A stretch of DNA of 64,000 bases from Dysosmobacter sp. Marseille-Q4140 (GCA_018228705.1 CP073694.1:1798001-1862000); one strand, 5' to 3'. Shown: positions 19,459-32,048, counted from the stretch's first letter. The notes: a model not told the origin generated them from the sequence alone. Made by a program: numbers and translations.

Positions 19459-21456
19459 TTATTCCTCCGGGCTGAGGCGCGTTCCATCCTGATCCACCAC
19501 CCGGATCTCCAGATCCGCCGGCCGCAGCTCCCCGGGATCCTGCTTCAAACACAGCAGGGCGGACGAGAGATACACCGTCTCCAGCTCCTCCCCGTCGGCG
19601 TACACCCGGCAGTAGGGGCTGAAATTCTCTCCGGCAATGCACCACACCTCTCCGCTGCGGTACAGGTCTGTGACGGTGATGGGCTCCACTCCCATCTCCA
19701 TCTCCGTGGGCGCGTAAGGCGCCTGGCCGCCGGTGAGATAGCGGCGGCCGTACAGGGTGTCATACTGGATGCGCCGCAGGTTGGACAGGTATCCCGGCTC
19801 CTCCCGGAAAAACTGGTGGAAGGCGCCCAGGATCCCGTCGGTGATCCCCAGACAGTGGAGCACATAGGCGGAGAGCTGATAGGAGGTCAGATCCTCCTGC
19901 CGCTGCTCCAGACCGAAATTGCTCCAAAGGATGTACTCCGTATAAAAAAGGCTGTCTCCGGCCATATCGCCGCTCTCCAGCCCCAGGGCGGGCTGGTGGT
20001 CCCCGTAGAGGACCAGGACGGTCTTTTCCTCCCGCTGCTCCAGGTCCTCCACCAGACGGCCGATGAAGGCGTCCGTCTCATAGAGCTGATTGACATAGTA
20101 CTCCGTGGCCCAGCGGCGGTCCTCCTCCGGGCAGGCGGTGACGGTGACGGCCGGGTCGGTCAGCACCGGCTCGTCGGGGTACTTGCCGTGGTCCTGGACG
20201 GTGACGGTGAACACGAAGTCCGGCTGGTCCGGTGTGGCGTCCAGGGCCTTGCGGATCTGCCCCTCCAGCACGGCGTCCTTGGCCCAGTTCTGAGGCGTGG
20301 TCCCGGCGGCGGGCATATACTCCAGCGGGATGAAATCGTCAAATCCCAGATGGGGGTACACCCGGTCGCGGTTATAGAAGGTGGCGGCGTGGTTGTGGAT
20401 GGCATGGGTCGCGCAGCCCTGCTTTTGCAGAAGATAGGCGATGCTTTCCACGGTCTGGTCCTGGAGGCAGGTCTCGTAGGGGTACTCCCCCGGTCCGAAG
20501 AGCCGGGTGCTCATGCCGGTGAGGACCTCGCACTCGGTATTGGCGGTGCCGGCACCCACCACCGGCACCGTCAGCACGCCGGAGGAACTGGTCTCTTTCA
20601 GGGCGTGCCAGTTGGGAACCGCGTCCCGGGAGAGCTCCAGTCCCCGGATCTCCTCCGGGTCGATGAAGGATTCCAACTGAATAAAGATCACATTGACATC
20701 GCTCAGCGGCTCCGCCGGAGCCTCCGCCCGAGCGGCTTCGATCTTATCCCCCAGGTTCGTCATAACGGTGCGGCCGTAATTGAAGGGCCGGCGGATCCCC
20801 CTGTTGAGCCAGGTCTGAAAAAAGCAGTAGGGGAAGCCGTAGTCCTCATAGGCATATGCCAGGTTGGAAAAGACCGTGCTGAGCTGGTCCGTACGAAAGG
20901 CCAGGGCCCAGGTGCCGCCCAAAACGGCGGCGCACAGGACCAACGACGCCAGGGCCGGCCGCCAGCGGGCGCCCCAGGGCTGGGGACAGCGGGGCCCCCT
21001 CCAGAACAGCAGCACCAGCCCGGCCGCCAGCGCCGCCACCCCCAGGGCCAGCAGCACGATGGCCCCCTTGGACAAATAGTTGGGCAGGGTGTCCAGACCG
21101 CTGTTGAGCACGGTGATGTCCGCCATGGTGAAGGGGGTCATGCGGTTGAGCAGAATGAAGCCGTTGACCGCGCCCGCCGCCAGCCACACGGTGGAAATCA
21201 GCGTATACCAGAACACCCGCCTGCGCAGAAACAGGCCGGGAATCAGCGATGCCAGCACCAGCAGCACATCCACCGCGAACGCCAGCGGCGCCCCGGTCAG
21301 AAACGTCCAGAAGCTCCCCGGTCCATCGGTAAAGGCCTTGTGGTTGAACAGCTCCACCACCAGCGTATTGCCCAGCGCCAGCAGGGCAAGCCGCAGCAGT
21401 GTGCGGCCTCCGGCCGCCAGGGCCTGCCCCCGCCGGGGGCGTGTCGATGTAGGCAT
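19459..21456 (-). CDS. LTA-synthase-family sulfatase-like membrane protein
   Basis: 665 residues. About five membrane helices lie in the first 200 residues, followed by an extracellular alkaline-phosphatase-like sulfatase domain. The nucleophilic Thr lies in GAGTANTECEVLTG near residue 300; metal ligands are in LESFIDPEE, HNHAATFYNRD and YGDHQPALG. Family members transfer phosphoglycerol from phosphatidylglycerol to teichoic or other glycans. A small beta-domain at the C-terminus (after about 600) is less usual. The ATG follows GGGAGGGGAGGGA. A TATAAT at 21530-21535 (minus) is its likely -10. No other LTA genes adjoin. Confidence 0.9.
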   Translation of the reverse strand: MPTSTRPRRGQALAAGGRTLLRLALLALGNTLVVELFNHKAFTDGPGSFWTFLTGAPLAFAVDVLLVLASLIPGLFLRRRVFWYTLISTVWLAAGAVNGFILLNRMTPFTMADITVLNSGLDTLPNYLSKGAIVLLALGVAALAAGLVLLFWRGPRCPQPWGARWRPALASLVLCAAVLGGTWALAFRTDQLSTVFSNLAYAYEDYGFPYCFFQTWLNRGIRRPFNYGRTVMTNLGDKIEAARAEAPAEPLSDVNVIFIQLESFIDPEEIRGLELSRDAVPNWHALKETSSSGVLTVPVVGAGTANTECEVLTGMSTRLFGPGEYPYETCLQDQTVESIAYLLQKQGCATHAIHNHAATFYNRDRVYPHLGFDDFIPLEYMPAAGTTPQNWAKDAVLEGQIRKALDATPDQPDFVFTVTVQDHGKYPDEPVLTDPAVTVTACPEEDRRWATEYYVNQLYETDAFIGRLVEDLEQREEKTVLVLYGDHQPALGLESGDMAGDSLFYTEYILWSNFGLEQRQEDLTSYQLSAYVLHCLGITDGILGAFHQFFREEPGYLSNLRRIQYDTLYGRRYLTGGQAPYAPTEMEMGVEPITVTDLYRSGEVWCIAGENFSPYCRVYADGEELETVYLSSALLCLKQDPGELRPADLEIRVVDQDGTRLSPEE

Positions 21457-21607
21457 ATGCAGTCCCTCCCCTCCCGGAAGCGGCGCTCATGCTCTGCAAG
21501 ACGGGTCCATCCGCCCAGCAGGCGCAAACATTATAGTCCGTCCTTGCCGGAGATTCCACCCCTTTTTCTTAACATTTTCTTTTCACCGCAATTTTCCGCC
21601 AAAACGA

Positions 21608-21644
21608 CGAAAAAGACCCCGGAGGCAAATGCCTCCGGGGTCTT
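21608..21644 (-). terminator. Terminator of nifJ
   Basis: A 15-bp stem with a small loop (21613-21644) is followed on the minus strand by TTTTTCG. It lies about 50 bases after the nifJ stop. Confidence 0.9.
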
Positions 21645-21692
21645 GGTTGCGATGGGCGCGCTTTACGGAAAGGGATGCTGTCCGGGAGCGGC

Positions 21693-25220
<3,528 letters not shown>

Positions 25221-25310
25221 ATACTTACCTCCTATAATCTGCTGCCCCATGCAGCAATCTTAACCAAAACATGAACCCGGATACACACCCCCGTGTGCTC
25301 ATGCGTTCTT

Positions 25311-25339
25311 ATTATACCACTTGTGTTTTCCGGTGTAAA
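25311..25339 (-). promoter_or_regulatory. Promoter of nifJ
   Basis: TTTACA, 17 bp, TATAAT. It leaves a leader of about 85 bases with two small stems before the ribosome site. The remaining intergenic DNA up to 25420 is AT-rich with no gene. Confidence 0.85.
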
Positions 25340-25422
25340 TGGCGGCTTTGTTATTTTTTGCACAAATTTTATAGTTTTTGCCCAAAGCTCCCGACAACTT
25401 TGACATTTCAGGGCCTTTTTCC

Positions 25423-25436
25423 GGGAACGTGTTCCC
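25423..25436. promoter_or_regulatory. Inverted repeat upstream of comM
   Basis: GGGAAC, two bases, GTTCCC. It resembles half-sites of LexA (GAAC and GTTC), but the spacing is two bases rather than the usual four, so LexA control is doubtful. Confidence 0.35.
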
Positions 25437-25532
25437 TAATCGGGGATTGTGTGGTAAACTTTCCTAAAAACGGACCGGTCTGACCGGTCTGCCTCCGGCT
25501 GTGGACCGGAGGTGCGTGGGAGGTGCTGCGCT

Positions 25533-27050
25533 TTGGTTGTTACTGTGCGGTCTCTGGGGCTCAGCGGCATTGCCGGCTATGCCGTCAGCGCCGAGTGCTT
25601 TTTGTCCGGGGGCCTTCCGGCCTTCGACATCGTGGGACTGCCGGACGCGGCGGTCCGGGAGGCCCGGGAACGGGTCCGGGCGGCGGTGAAAAACTGCGGG
25701 GCCAAATTCCCCGTCAGCCGCATCACCGTGAACCTGGCCCCGGCGGGCCAGAAGAAGGCGGGCACCGTCTACGACCTGCCTATTTTCGTGGGGCTGCTGG
25801 CGGCCTCCGGCGAGTTGCCCCCGCCGCCGGCGGAGGCGGCTTTCCTGGGAGAGCTGTCCCTGACCGGGGCGCTGCGGCCGGTGTCCGGCGTGCTGCCCAT
25901 GGCCCTGGCGGCCCGGGAGCACGGCATCCGGCAGCTGTACGTCCCGGCGGAGAACGCCGCCGAGGCCACTCTGGCGGGAGGTCTCACCGTCTACGGCGTG
26001 GACCATGTGAAAGCTCTGGTGGCCCATCTGAAGGGAGAGTCGCCCCTCTCCCCCGCCCCGGCCTGGGAGGCGGAGCCGGAGGAAGCGGAACTGCCGGACC
26101 TCCGGGACGTGATGGGCCAGGAGAACGTGAAGCGGGCCCTGGAGATCGCCGCGGCGGGCGGCCATAATCTGCTGCTGATCGGCTCCCCCGGCGCCGGCAA
26201 GTCCATGCTGGCAAAGCGCCTGCCCTCCATCCTGCCGGATCTGACCCGGGAGGAAGCCCTGGAGGTCTCCGGCATCTGGTCCGTGGCGGGCCTGGCGGAC
26301 CCCCGGCACCCCCTGCTGACCCGGCGGCCCTTCCGCAGCCCCCACCACACCGCCTCCGCCGCGGCCCTCACCGGCGGCGGACCCACCCTGCGGCCCGGGG
26401 AGATCTCCCTGGCCCACAACGGCGTGCTGTTTCTGGACGAGCTGCCGGAGTTCCGCCGGGACGTGCTGGAGGCCATGCGCCAACCCCTGGAGGAGGGGGA
26501 GGTCACCGTGGCCCGGTCCGGAGGCACGCTGCACCTGCCCGCCCGGTTCCAGCTGGTGTGTGCCATGAACCCCTGCCGCTGCGGCTGGCGGGGCCATCCC
26601 TCCGGGAAGTGCACCTGCTCGGACCGGGAGGTGGCCAAGTACGTGGAGAAGATCTCCGGCCCCCTGCTGGACCGGATCGACCTCCACGTATCGGTGCCCT
26701 CGGTGGAGTACGAGGCCCTGCGGCGCAAGTCGGAGCCGGAGTCCTCCGCCGCGGTGAAGGCCCGGGTGGACGCGGCCCGGGCCATTCAGGAAAAGCGCTT
26801 CGCCGGCACCACCGTATCCTGCAACGCCCACATGGCCCCCGCTCAGATCGGGCAGTTCTGCGCCCTGGACGCCGCCGGGGAGGCTCTGATGAAAAGCGCC
26901 TTCGACCGCATGGGCCTCACGGCCCGCAGCCACGACCGGATCCTCCGGGTGGCCCGGACCATCGCGGACCTGGATGGGGCGGCGGCCATCGGGCCGGAGC
27001 ACCTGGCCGAGGCCATCCAGTACCGCAACACCGATATCCTCAAGGGATAA
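25533..27050 (+). CDS. comM: YifB/ComM-family AAA+ Mg-chelatase-like ATPase
   Basis: 505 residues. The N-terminal Lon-protease-like fold (RSLGLSGIAGYAVSAE to about 170) is followed by the AAA+ domain with Walker A GSPGAGKSMLAKRL (about 217), Walker B LFLDELPEF and sensor segment NPCRCG, then a C-terminal Mg-chelatase domain with four Cys around CRCGWRGHPSGKCTCS. ComM of Gram-negatives is a branch-migration helicase in DNA uptake; in Firmicutes the role is less clear. Start TTG 25533 is chosen for GGGAGG upstream and the family-typical MVVTVRSLGLSG start. Confidence 0.94.
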   Translation: MVVTVRSLGLSGIAGYAVSAECFLSGGLPAFDIVGLPDAAVREARERVRAAVKNCGAKFPVSRITVNLAPAGQKKAGTVYDLPIFVGLLAASGELPPPPAEAAFLGELSLTGALRPVSGVLPMALAAREHGIRQLYVPAENAAEATLAGGLTVYGVDHVKALVAHLKGESPLSPAPAWEAEPEEAELPDLRDVMGQENVKRALEIAAAGGHNLLLIGSPGAGKSMLAKRLPSILPDLTREEALEVSGIWSVAGLADPRHPLLTRRPFRSPHHTASAAALTGGGPTLRPGEISLAHNGVLFLDELPEFRRDVLEAMRQPLEEGEVTVARSGGTLHLPARFQLVCAMNPCRCGWRGHPSGKCTCSDREVAKYVEKISGPLLDRIDLHVSVPSVEYEALRRKSEPESSAAVKARVDAARAIQEKRFAGTTVSCNAHMAPAQIGQFCALDAAGEALMKSAFDRMGLTARSHDRILRVARTIADLDGAAAIGPEHLAEAIQYRNTDILKG

Positions 27051-27056
27051 ACAATC

Positions 27057-27093
27057 AGGCGGCGCCCCATGCGGGGCGCCGCCTATCTCTTTT
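27057..27093 (+). terminator. Terminator of comM
   Basis: An 11-bp GC stem with an ATGC loop, followed by TATCTCTTTT. Confidence 0.75.
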
Positions 27094-27131
27094 CCGAATC
27101 TCCAAAATGGCCGCATCAAGACGCGGCGTGC

Positions 27132-27377
27132 TCAGTCAAAGACCAGGTGCTGCAAAATCGCCGCCAGAATGATAAACACCACCACCGCCGCGCCGACCAG
27201 CCGTCCCCGCCTGCGAAATCCCTTTTTGGAATAGTCGACCTTGCCCTTTTTCAGCTGGTTCAGGCTGAAGGCGTTCAGGCCCCAGAGGGCCAGGCAGATC
27301 AGCGGAAACGCCACCAGGACCGTCCGCCAGCCCTGTTCATCCGAGAGGATGCTTCCAAAAAACGGCTGCACGATCAC
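27132..27377 (-). CDS. 81-residue membrane protein of unknown function
   Basis: Two membrane helices (about residues 20-36, VLVAFPLICLALWGLNAF, and 61-77, VGAAVVVFIILAAILQHL) are joined by a basic loop, KKGKVDYSKKGFRRRGR, which should face the cytoplasm. A GTG start at 27377 follows AAAGGAGCGG. It lies 29 bases downstream of the LysR gene on the same strand, so it may be co-transcribed. I know no family. Confidence 0.72.
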   Translation of the reverse strand: MIVQPFFGSILSDEQGWRTVLVAFPLICLALWGLNAFSLNQLKKGKVDYSKKGFRRRGRLVGAAVVVFIILAAILQHLVFD

Positions 27378-27406
27378 CCGCTCCTTTCACAACCGGAATG
27401 GTTCCC

Positions 27407-28303
27407 TTACAGCAGGTCGTCCGGCGGACGGCGGTCCTCGATGTGCCGCAGGAAGGCCTTGCAGGCGTTGGACATATATCGCTTTTTGTTCCGGGCCACC
27501 CGCACATCCCACACCCGGGGCCCGTCGCTGAGGGGCACCCACCGCACCGCGGTCACGGGGTACTTGTCATAGATGGGCTTGGGCAGGATCGTGATGGCCC
27601 GGTTCTGGGCCGCCACCTCCACCAGGAAGTCCCACTGGGAGGACAGCAGCACGATCTGCGGGGCAAACCCGGCGTTGCGGCAGGCCCGGACAGTCTGCCA
27701 GTGGAGGGCGAAATCCTGATTGAAAATGGCGAACCGCTGGCCCTTCAGATCGGCAAAGGACAGGCTCGCCCGCTCCGACAGGGGGTTGTTCCGGTTCACG
27801 ATCACCCCCACCCGCTGGCAGGTGAAGGGCAGGGACTCGAACTGCTCCACCTGCTCGGTGTTCAGCGTCAGGGCGATGTCCAGCTCCCCGTCCACGATCA
27901 TCTGGTCGATCACATAGGAGCCCTGCTCCACCACCTGGATGCGGACGTTGGGATACTTCCGGGCGAATTCCGGGATCAGGGCGGCGAAATAACAGGTGCC
28001 CAGCAGCGGCGGCAGGCCCACCGTCAGGGTACCGGCGGCGGTGTCCCCGGTGTTCTGGACCTCCTCCACCGTGCGGCGGTACTCCTCCATCATCCGCTGG
28101 GCGCCCTCCAGCAGCCGCTGTCCCTCGTCGGTCAGGCGCTGGCGGCGGCCGAAGGTATAGAACAGCTGCACGCCCAGCTCCTGCTCCAGGTTCCGCACGG
28201 CGATGGACAGCGTGGGCTGGGCCACCGCCAGCTCCGCCGCCGCCGCGGAGTAGCTCTCCGCCTTGGCCACCGCCATGAAATATTTCAGCTGCCGCATCTC
28301 CAT
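27407..28303 (-). CDS. LysR-family transcription regulator
   Basis: 298 residues. The N-terminal winged HTH covers MRQLKYFMAVAKAESYSAAAAELAVAQPTLS and the following helices (to about 60). The periplasmic-binding-protein-like effector domain starts near residue 90 (GTLTVGLPPLLGTCYF). It resembles the CbbR/CynR group in layout. The effector is unknown. The ATG follows AAAGGGAGGA. It has its own promoter in the 103 bases after the FMN reductase gene. Confidence 0.93.
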   Translation of the reverse strand: MEMRQLKYFMAVAKAESYSAAAAELAVAQPTLSIAVRNLEQELGVQLFYTFGRRQRLTDEGQRLLEGAQRMMEEYRRTVEEVQNTGDTAAGTLTVGLPPLLGTCYFAALIPEFARKYPNVRIQVVEQGSYVIDQMIVDGELDIALTLNTEQVEQFESLPFTCQRVGVIVNRNNPLSERASLSFADLKGQRFAIFNQDFALHWQTVRACRNAGFAPQIVLLSSQWDFLVEVAAQNRAITILPKPIYDKYPVTAVRWVPLSDGPRVWDVRVARNKKRYMSNACKAFLRHIEDRRPPDDLL

Positions 28304-28348
28304 GGGCCGTCCTCCCTTTTATGTCCCGGGCAAAGTTCTTACAAGCCC

Positions 28349-28377
28349 ACTATATATAAAGCGATTCAATATGTCAA
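28349..28377 (-). promoter_or_regulatory. Promoter of the lysR gene
   Basis: TTGACA, 17 bp, TATAGT. It begins 30 bases after the stop of the upstream FMN reductase gene. Confidence 0.85.
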
Positions 28378-28406
28378 CGGACGAATTATAAAATATTTTA
28401 CCGGCC

Positions 28407-29039
28407 TCACCGGATGAAATTGGTGAAGGTCCGCTTGCGGCTCTCCGGCGGCGGCAGCGTCTCCTTTGCCATGGCCAGGGCCTTCACGGTCCAGGCCATG
28501 TTGCGGCCCAGCTTGGCGGCCACCTCCAGGCCCTCGGTGTCCCCCATCACCTCGCCGGGGTCCGCGCCGTGGACGGCGCCCCAGTAGTCGGAGGTGACCA
28601 GGATCATCTCCATGGCGTCCATGGTGCCCAGCAGCTGCTGGTACGTCTCCATGCCGCCGCTGCGGCGCAGGGTGCACAGCGCGCCGCCCACCTTGCGGCA
28701 GAGCTGATTGTCCCCGCAGCCCGCCGCCAGCATCAGCCGGTCCAGCACGCACTTCATGCCGCCGGCGATGCCGCCGTGGTACACCGGGGAGGCCAGCAGG
28801 ATACCGTCGGCCTCAATACAGGCGGCGATGATATCGTTGACCATATCGTCGGTCTGGACGCACCGGAGGGACCCGGTGTTCAGGCAGTGGTAGCAGGCCA
28901 TGCAGGGACGGACCTTGGGCCCCGGCTGGAACACCTGGAACTCCACGCCGGCGGCCTCCACCTCCCGGCGGACCACCTCCAGCAGCTGGGCGGTATTTCC
29001 GTTCTTTCTGGGACTTCCGTTGATGGCGACGATTTTCAT
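28407..29039 (-). CDS. NADPH-dependent FMN reductase / flavodoxin-fold protein
   Basis: A 210-residue flavodoxin-like oxidoreductase. The FMN phosphate loop GSPRKNGNTAQLL is at residues 8-20, and the SPVYHGGIAGGMK segment near 85 contacts the isoalloxazine. CMACYHC (about 46-52) gives an iron-sulfur or redox cysteine pair, as in the iron-sulfur flavoprotein group. It probably reduces quinones or other small acceptors in the cytoplasm. The ATG follows GGAGGGG. It is encoded upstream of, and on the same strand as, the LysR gene. Confidence 0.88.
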   Translation of the reverse strand: MKIVAINGSPRKNGNTAQLLEVVRREVEAAGVEFQVFQPGPKVRPCMACYHCLNTGSLRCVQTDDMVNDIIAACIEADGILLASPVYHGGIAGGMKCVLDRLMLAAGCGDNQLCRKVGGALCTLRRSGGMETYQQLLGTMDAMEMILVTSDYWGAVHGADPGEVMGDTEGLEVAAKLGRNMAWTVKALAMAKETLPPPESRKRTFTNFIR

Positions 29040-29125
29040 GACAACTTTCCCCTCCGTATCAAGATTCCCCTTCCGGGGCTTGGTTCCCTCCTATTGTAGC
29101 AGGACGCAGCAACGGAAAATAGGAC

Positions 29126-29154
29126 TTTTTCTTTGGCGCGATCTGCGGTATAAT
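29126..29154 (+). promoter_or_regulatory. Probable promoter of thiI
   Basis: A perfect TATAAT at 29149-29154 lies 43 bases upstream of the thiI start. The -35 region (TTTTTC at 17 bp) is poor. Confidence 0.45.
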
Positions 29155-29197
29155 AAAGTGTTGTAATCATTTTCAAGAACCGGGAGGAAAAACCCTT

Positions 29198-30394
29198 ATG
29201 AACAGCCAAGAGATGCTTCTGCTGAAGCTGGGCGAGGTGGTCCTCAAGGGCCAAAACCGCCACTCCTTTGAGGACAAGCTGGTGAACAACGTCCGCCGCC
29301 GTCTGAAGGGCTGCGGCAGCTTCCAGGTCTACATCCGCCAGAGCACCATCTACGTGGAGCCCACCGCCGACAACTGCGATATGGAGGCGGCCTTCGCCGC
29401 CTGCCGGCAGGTGTTCGGCGTGGTGGCGGTGGCCCGGGCGGTGCCCTGCGAAAAGACCGTGGAGGCCATCGTGGAGACCGCCAAGATCTACCTGGCCGAC
29501 GCCTTTGCCGCCGCCCGCAGCTTCAAGGTGGAGAGCAAGCGGGCCGACAAGACCTTCCGCCTCAACTCCATCCAGCTGAGCCAGGAGGTGGGCGGCGAGC
29601 TGGCGGAGGCCTTCCCCGCCGTGACCGTGGACGTCCACGACCCGGACCTGACCGTATACGTGGAGATCCGGGAGAAGTATGCCTACGTCCACGCCCCCGC
29701 CGTCCCCGGCGCCGGAGGGCTCCCCATCGGCATGGGCGGCCGGGCGGTGAGCCTGCTCTCCGGCGGGCTGGACAGCCCCGTGTCCTCCTGGATGATGGCC
29801 CGCCGGGGCGTGGAGCTGGAGATGGTCCACTTCGTCTCCCCGCCCTACACCTCCCCCCAGGCCCAGGAGAAGGTCCTGGAGCTGGCCCGCCTGCTGACGG
29901 GCTGGTGCGGCAAGATGATGGTCCACATCATCCCCTTCACCCACATCCAGGAGGAGATCCGCAAGAACTGCCCGGAGGAGTTCTTCACCCTCATCATGCG
30001 GCGGTTCATGATGCGTCTTGCCCAGGCGGTGGCCGCGCGGTGCAAGGCCGGCGCCCTGGTCACCGGCGAGTCGTTGGGCCAGGTGGCCAGCCAGACCATG
30101 CTGGCCCTGGGCACCACCGACGACGTGTGTGAGATCCCGGTCCTGCGGCCCCTGATCGGCATGGACAAGGTGGAGATCATCCGCATGGCCCGGGAGATCG
30201 GCACCTATGACACCTCCATCCTGCCCTATGAGGACTGCTGCACCGTGTTCACCCCCCGGCACCCCTGCACCCGGCCCAAGGTGGAGGACGTCCGCTCCGC
30301 CGAGGCGGCGCTGGATGTGGACGCCCTGGTGGCGGAGGCCCTGGCGGGCCGCCAGTGGGTGTGGGTGAAGCCCGGCGACGCCCCCCGGATCTGA
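29198..30394 (+). CDS. thiI: tRNA 4-thiouridine synthetase ThiI
   Basis: 398 residues: N-terminal ferredoxin-like and THUMP domains (to about 165), then a PP-loop ATPase domain with LLSGGLDSPVSSW near 186-198. The enzyme adenylates U8 of tRNA and inserts sulfur, and also serves thiazole synthesis in some bacteria. The C-terminal rhodanese domain of enterobacterial ThiI is absent, as in most Firmicutes. C-terminal cysteines DCCTVF and HPCTRPK are visible. No cysteine desulfurase gene is adjacent. The ATG follows GGGAGGA. Confidence 0.97.
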   Translation: MNSQEMLLLKLGEVVLKGQNRHSFEDKLVNNVRRRLKGCGSFQVYIRQSTIYVEPTADNCDMEAAFAACRQVFGVVAVARAVPCEKTVEAIVETAKIYLADAFAAARSFKVESKRADKTFRLNSIQLSQEVGGELAEAFPAVTVDVHDPDLTVYVEIREKYAYVHAPAVPGAGGLPIGMGGRAVSLLSGGLDSPVSSWMMARRGVELEMVHFVSPPYTSPQAQEKVLELARLLTGWCGKMMVHIIPFTHIQEEIRKNCPEEFFTLIMRRFMMRLAQAVAARCKAGALVTGESLGQVASQTMLALGTTDDVCEIPVLRPLIGMDKVEIIRMAREIGTYDTSILPYEDCCTVFTPRHPCTRPKVEDVRSAEAALDVDALVAEALAGRQWVWVKPGDAPRI

Positions 30395-30399
30395 CAACT

Positions 30400-30430
30400 G
30401 GTCCCGCAGGGCCCGCGCCCCTGCGGGACC
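30400..30430 (+). terminator. Hairpin after thiI
   Basis: A 12-bp stem (GGTCCCGCAGGG and complement) six bases after the thiI stop, but with only a weak TTGCATAT tail. A diverged version of this hairpin recurs at 30586-30614, in the second copy of the duplicated cinA leader. Confidence 0.6.
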
Positions 30431-30522
30431 TTGCATATACACCGCCATAAACCATCCGCCTCCGCGGAAATACTGCGCTGACGCTCCGCATCTGCGGCGC
30501 CAGCGATCGGAGGTCTTTATCC

Positions 30523-30603
30523 ATGTCCCATACCGCTGAGATCATCGCCGTCGGCACCGAGCTGCTCTTGGGAAACATTGCCAACGTCCCACAGGGTCTC
30601 TGA
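30523..30603 (+). pseudogene. Truncated cinA copy (26 codons)
   Basis: It has a full ribosome site (CGGAGGTCT) and ATG, then 21 codons identical to the start of cinA, then five unrelated codons (VPQGL) and TGA. It could still be translated as a 26-residue peptide and so act as a leader, but it looks like a duplication remnant. Confidence 0.8.
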
Positions 30604-30607
30604 CCCT

Positions 30608-30660
30608 GCGGGAGCCCTGTCCATTTGATATCCTCGGGCGGAGTGAATCCGCCCTTGCGG
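30608..30660 (+). repeat. Hairpin module shared with the lepA leader
   Basis: Reads GCGGGAGCCCT, 12-13 variable bases, ATCCTCGGGCG, a loop, CGCCC and TGCGG. The same order occurs on the minus strand at 61420-61471 upstream of lepA. The central stem is GGGCGGA/TCCGCCC here and GGGCGAA/TTCGCCC there, a compensated change. Confidence 0.7.
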
Positions 30661-30737
30661 AAATACTGCGCTGACGCTCCGTATTTGCGGCGGCACTGGC
30701 CGCCGAGTTGGCGTTGGCGATCGGAGGTCTGATACTT

Positions 30738-31991
30738 ATGTCCCATACCGCTGAGATCATCGCCGTCGGCACCGAGCTGCTCTTGGGAAACATTGCCAAC
30801 ACCAACGCCCAGGTGTTGTCCCAGAGCCTGTCCGGCCTGGGGGTCAACGTGTTCTGGCACACCGTGGTGGGCGACAACCCGGAGCGGCTGGCCCAGGCGG
30901 TGTCCGTGGCCCGCCGGCGGGCCGACATCCTCATCACCACCGGAGGCCTGGGGCCCACCTATGACGATCTGACCAAGCAGACCATCTGCGCCGCCTTCGG
31001 CAAGCCCCTGGTGTTCCACCCGGACATTCTGGAGGACATCCGGGACTTCTACACCAAGAACCTCCACGCCCCCATGCCGGAGAACAACCGCCAGCAGGCG
31101 GAGCTGCCGGAGGGCTGCGTGATCTTCGACAACCCCGTGGGCACCGCCCCGGGCTGCGCCTTTGAAGCCGGCGGCGTCCACGTGCTGATGCTGCCCGGCC
31201 CGCCCCACGAGATGGAGACCATGCTTCACCGGTGGGTGGAGCCGTACCTGCGGGGCCTCTCCCAAGAGGTCATCGTCTCCCACGACATCATGACCTTCGG
31301 CCTGGGGGAATCCTATGTGGATGAGCTGCTCCACGAGCGGATGGCCCGGATGGAAAACCCGTCCCTCGCCACCTACGCCAAACCCTGCGAGGTGCGCCTG
31401 CGGGCCACCGCCAAGGCCGCCGGCGTCCCGGAGGCGGAGGCCCTGCTCGCCCCGGTGGTGGCGCAGGTGCGCGAGGCCCTGGGGGAGTATGTCTACGGTG
31501 TGGACGTACAGGACCTGGCCCAGGTGTGCATGGAGGAGCTTTTGAAAAAGGGCCTGACCCTCTCCACCGCCGAGAGCTGCACCGGGGGTCTCGTGGCCCG
31601 ACGGATCACTGCCCTGCCCGGAGCCTCCCGGGTCTACCGGGGCGGCGTGGTCAGCTACTGGACGGAGGTGAAGGCCGCCGTGCTGGGGGTTCCCCAGGAG
31701 GTCCTGGATACTTACGGCGCCGTGTCGGAGCCCACCGCCCGGGCCATGGCCGAGGGCGCCCGCCGCGTCACCGGGGCGGAGATCGGCGTGTCCGTCACCG
31801 GTGTGGCGGGCCCGGATCCGGACGAGCGGAACAACCCGGTGGGGCTGGTGTTCATCGGCCTTTCCACCCCTGACGGCACCTTCTGCCGCCGGACGGAGTC
31901 GGGCCGGCGGCGCCGGGACCGGATCCAGGACCTGGCGGCCAACCACGCCCTGGACATGGTGCGCCGGTATCTGACGGGCCTGCGCCCCTGA
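30738..31991 (+). CDS. cinA: CinA family protein (competence/damage-inducible protein A)
   Basis: 417 residues. The N-terminal MoCF-like domain (about 1-170), with AVGTELLLG and TTGGLGPTYDDLT, is a putative ADP-ribose/NMN-related pyrophosphatase. The C-terminal domain (about 255-417), with STAESCTGGLVARRIT, YRGGVVSYW and SVTGVAGPDP, is the nicotinamide-nucleotide deamidase. Together they salvage pyridine nucleotides. The ATG at 30738 follows CGGAGGTCT; the frame is open ten codons upstream without support. Bases 30707-30721 can pair with codons 19-23 (30792-30806), enclosing the ribosome site in a loop. Confidence 0.95.
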   Translation: MSHTAEIIAVGTELLLGNIANTNAQVLSQSLSGLGVNVFWHTVVGDNPERLAQAVSVARRRADILITTGGLGPTYDDLTKQTICAAFGKPLVFHPDILEDIRDFYTKNLHAPMPENNRQQAELPEGCVIFDNPVGTAPGCAFEAGGVHVLMLPGPPHEMETMLHRWVEPYLRGLSQEVIVSHDIMTFGLGESYVDELLHERMARMENPSLATYAKPCEVRLRATAKAAGVPEAEALLAPVVAQVREALGEYVYGVDVQDLAQVCMEELLKKGLTLSTAESCTGGLVARRITALPGASRVYRGGVVSYWTEVKAAVLGVPQEVLDTYGAVSEPTARAMAEGARRVTGAEIGVSVTGVAGPDPDERNNPVGLVFIGLSTPDGTFCRRTESGRRRRDRIQDLAANHALDMVRRYLTGLRP

Positions 31992-32048
31992 TGGGGCAGC
32001 CGGGAAGGCAGCGGCATATACTGGATTGAACCCTCAGAAAGGAGATCC

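Larger units (their letters stand above)
30401..30800 (+). repeat. Tandem duplication of the cinA leader and first 21 codons
   Basis: Unit 1 (30401-30585) and unit 2 (30586-30800) share a leading hairpin, the stem-loop GCGGAAATACTGCGCTGACG (30464 and 30657), GCGATCGGAGGTCT at the ribosome site, and 63 identical bases from ATG to GCCAAC. The middle part of each unit has diverged. Unit 2 runs on into the intact cinA. Confidence 0.85.

Noticed and set aside
25423..25436. A LexA/SOS box upstream of comM
   Set aside because: GAAC and GTTC are separated by two bases instead of the four of the Gram-positive SOS box. It is listed only as an inverted repeat.
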